From Agrypnia vestita (lineage: Eukaryota; Arthropoda; Insecta; Trichoptera; Phryganeidae), in the NCBI GenBank assembly GCA_016648135.1, contig JADDOH010002625.1, positions 62,001 through 126,000 on the forward strand: a stretch of 64,000 bases of DNA. The letters are read 5' to 3'. Below, piece after piece: positions 61,327 to 64,000 of this stretch. The translations under genes and the position numbers were made by a program. The notes beneath the pieces were generated by a model. It had not been told where the DNA came from. It searched no databases and was given only the letters and a program-made list of their open reading frames with translations. Each line of letters begins with the position of its first letter. The stretch's first letter is position 1.

Positions 61327-61655
61327 TTTTTTGATATTCATTAAATTATTAAAAGACAACAGAGATCAATAGGTAGAACCTGATATAAATATTGATGTTA
61401 TTTAGATGGTCATTTATTTATTTTTGTGTGCAAACGGTCTATTTAAAAAAAATTTTGAAAAAAAGACTTCCTAACAATCAATATAACAATAAATTAACAT
61501 AAACACATGAAAAAACCTAGTAAATTAAATTATATACAAATATTAATTACACACATATAATCAATTGAATAAAACATTATATCAAGTGTTGAGAGACAGC
61601 AAACCTATGAGAAAACCAGATATATATAGTAACTATCACTATTTGAGAATCGACA
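61327..61655. other. Unassigned short AT-rich stretch
   Basis: No frame or repeat family recognised. Confidence 0.25.
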
Positions 61656-61659
61656 GTAT

Positions 61660-62080
61660 GTTTCTTTCAAAGTAGTTGCTATATATTATCCAGTTAAAAT
61701 AAAGGGACTTTACGTGGTGACCTTTTTTATAACTAAAATAATAAATAAATTAATACTTTCTAAAGAGAAGTTATAGAACTCACAAAGGCCTATAAAAAAT
61801 CCACGATCTATATGTTAAGGTTAATTTAGAAATTGATAAAATATGAATTAAAAATATATTTAAATTGTTTTTAATATGTTGGGGGTAGTTTAAGTAGGTA
61901 ATGTTAAATTCTTATCAAAATAAATTTGCTTTTAGTCAGGAAAATTTTATGTGGATAAAAATTGCCTTTTACACAACATTTTTTGGACGAGTAGTTTAAA
62001 TTATATTGATTTTTCGCTGATTCTTTTATAGTCTCAAACTGAATTCCACGCGGGCAAAGCTGCGGGCACAGTTAGTATAT
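61660..62080. mobile_element. CCCGCG-type repeat element, uninterrupted copy
   Basis: TGCTATATATTATCCAGTTA, AAATAAAGGGACTTTACGTG, AACTCACAAAGGCCTATAAA, TATATGTTAAGGTTAA and the end CCACGCGGGCAAAGCTGCGG, GCACAGTTAGTAT. It matches 38760-39540 in the same order, without the MITE found there. No ORF. Confidence 0.65.
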
Positions 62081-62329
62081 CAAAAAAATCGGATGCAGTC
62101 TAGCCTATTGGGTTTTCCCAGGTGAAAGTACATTTTGTCGCCTCGATTGGGCTATTTGTAGAAAATCAATTCTTTACGCCACGACCTGGCCGAAAAGAGT
62201 GTCACCGTTACCTGACGGCACTCAAACTGGAGAGCAAAAATCTTGCATCGGAATAGAGGCGCCAAGAATATTCTGAAATTCGATATATTTTCTTTAAAAA
62301 ATTGCCCATTTTTTCCGAACCACAAAAAT

Positions 62330-62537
62330 GTATTTTATACATTTTTTTGACAAAAAAAAGCAAAATAATTCAATAACCAATAATATACGTAGATTGTACC
62401 GCCTAGGTAATCAATATAGCTCTGTTTATATATTTAATGCTCGTACACTCCGTGCATATCCAAACAAACAATCTGCATACATTATTGCTTCGAAAAATTA
62501 TAAAAACAATCTAGACACTTTTTGGGCATGGTCATAA
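62330..62537 (+). pseudogene. Non-LTR retrotransposon ORF C-terminus, fragment
   Basis: The frame reads NNIRRLYRLGNQYSSVYIFN, ARTLRAY before a stop 30 codons later. It parallels SPIRRLHRLGNEYGYLSDVF, SETLAAY at the end of the reverse transcriptase ORF at 24808. Related but clearly different elements. Only the last ~50 codons remain. Confidence 0.6.
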
Positions 62538-62589
62538 AAAAAATTATTCTAAAATTATACAATTAATGAGTTGATTTTTTAAGAAATAA

Positions 62590-62960
62590 TGATGTCACAG
62601 GATCGTGATGGTGTGAGATAAATCAAACATGTGTTATTAATTAACGTTTTTATTGATTAATTTAAGTCACTGGATATGAATTCGATTGGAGCACAATTAT
62701 TAATTCACAAAATTTCGCTCAAATCACTCGTACGTGGAACATTTTATATATGTGTTCGCACTCTGGAAAGCCTGTGTTCGAAAAGTACTTTCACAATTAT
62801 CGTCGCTGGTGCTGATTTTCATGGAAGTACTTAATGTAATCTGTTACTGTGTAATGGCTGAAACGTCACAAAAAAATTCTAACTACATTTATATATATTT
62901 TAGGATTTTCAGACGTTTAGTGGGTTTAGTAGTTTATTCTAGACCCTTCCAGTGATTTTT
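62590..62960. repeat. LTRL repeat, diverged copy
   Basis: TGTCACAGGATCGTGATGGT, AAGTCACTGGATATGAATTC and GATTGGAGCACAATTATTAA match the family start at 26598 and 53214. Later parts are loose. The 62734-62955 frame has no recognisable domain. Confidence 0.4.
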
Positions 62961-64000
62961 TATAAATAAAATGTAAAGTGTCAAGAATGCTAATCTACAG
63001 TCTCGTGGCAGTCGTATTAAAATATCAAAAGCATTTATACACATTAATTTTTAAGACTTATTAATATTCTTAACCAAATGATTAACATTCTTTGTATGAT
63101 CATTCTCTCTATAAACATGATAGTGGTTTTTATTTTATTTTTTATACGTTTATTACTGAGTTAAAGATGTCCCACTATTTAATCGAACAATAATTGATAA
63201 TGGTATCGACATGCTTTTCTAATGATGCCTTTAAAACAAATCGTATCTTCAGGAGCCATTATCAAATATTAAACTGCCACTTTTTACCAGATAATATTTT
63301 TTAACAATATATTTTACATGATTAACAATATTATCATGAAACAGAAGAATCTTTTAATTTGCGCAGTGACGGTTTTGTTTCTATACCCCTCATGTAAAGA
63401 ATACATTTGTCAATGAATAAATACTATAACATTATGTCAAAAGATCGCAAACTTTTATGATGTTCAGTGCGGATGAAATTATATATGAAACCACCAGGGG
63501 ATATTAGGGATGAAAACAATATAATGATTTTTAAGAAAAAAATTAAAAAATATGTGATACCTACTTACTTTTGATTAAAAATTGAATTTATTTATATCTT
63601 ATTCTGTGTATATTAGGAAATATAAAAATTATTGAATTACCTACTTTAAGAATAAAATTTCATAAAATATTATTTTCCGCTTTTTAATAAAATCGATTCG
63701 CTTTTTTAGAAAGCAGTCGAAATTCAATCAATACGCGTCATTCTAAATTTTATAAAATATCTTTCCATGTACCTAAATTTCATACATTTTTTCATGAGCC
63801 AAACAATCTGCAACAGTCTTTTAAATTTGTCATAAAATACAACGTGAAATAATGCCGACGAAATTCCCGAAAGAAAAATAGTAATTAAAATACTGTCGCC
63901 ACAGCTGCGATCAATGTTGCGTTCTTCACACAATTTGTCTAGCAGCCTCGGTGGTCTGTCACACGGTTTGCAAATTGAAATATAAAACATGCTTAATACC
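62961..64000. other. Unassigned stretch to the window end
   Basis: AT-rich except for about 63880-63970. The minus frame 63990-63724 begins with a cysteine-containing segment (KPCDRPPRLLDKLCEERN, DRSCGD) that looks less AT-driven than the rest. It could be part of an exon or chance; no family is recognised and no splice sites can be confirmed. Confidence 0.25.

Noticed and set aside
1..64000. CRISPR array
   Set aside because: No regularly spaced identical repeats with unique spacers; the only short tandem (2508-2670) has contiguous units, and the context is eukaryotic.

Overview
The window looks like AT-rich, gene-poor insect nuclear DNA, most likely from a moth or butterfly. This rests on a cecropia-type mariner element, a repeat end resembling the 'GTGCCCGCG..GGCTTCG' ends common in Lepidoptera, two tRNA-derived SINE families, and fossils of R1-, RTE-, L2/CR1- and Jockey-like retrotransposons. 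The order-level assignment is inference. I recognise no host protein-coding gene, no genuine tRNA or rRNA gene, and no prokaryotic or viral operon. Almost every open frame is short and AT-driven or belongs to a decayed transposon, so the region is probably intergenic or a very long intron.

Layout. 1-6.5 kb: palindromic elements, small hAT-type elements and a 57-bp tandem repeat. 6.5-9.6 kb: unassigned DNA. 9.7-10.4 kb: a 703-bp hAT-type element with an 8-bp target duplication. 12-16.5 kb: two decayed Jockey/CR1-like ORF ends, a SINE-2 copy, a foldback split by a retrotransposon 3' end, and SINE-1 copies. 16.7-18.6 kb: a degenerate minisatellite split by SINE-2 and by a CCCGCG-type repeat that carries an internally deleted mariner in its TA-rich tail. 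21-26.2 kb: retrotransposon fragments, including the longest open frame in the window (321 aa reverse transcriptase). 26.6-33.1 kb: LTR-like repeats, SINE-1 copies, palindromes and a 270-bp local duplication. 33.2-38.4 kb: a GC-rich island with TATA/CCAAT-like motifs, an L2-like ORF end and inverted-repeat elements. 38.4-43.9 kb: nested small elements and RTE remains. 44.5-46.0 kb: a probable hAT-type element filled with other repeats. 46.2-53.8 kb: repeated retrotransposon fragments, a 5'-truncated R1-type insertion with a perfect 12-bp target duplication, and an 836-bp palindrome with 12-bp direct repeats. 54-63 kb: more inverted-repeat elements, including a TTAA-flanked one and a perfect 32-bp hairpin.

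Working together. The window contains no pathway; its content is a layered record of transposition. Autonomous elements survive only as C-terminal or 3' pieces. Non-autonomous elements dominate: SINEs, hAT-type MITEs, TA- and TTAA-flanked inverted-repeat elements and long palindromes. The points most worth following up are (i) a palindromic family seen as two copies with the same terminus and 11-12-bp direct repeats, (ii) several decayed hammerhead-ribozyme-like cores, and (iii) nested insertions whose order can be read directly. All homology and repeat calls were made by eye and family names are local labels: PAL1, PAL2, hAT-M, SINE-1, SINE-2, LTRL.
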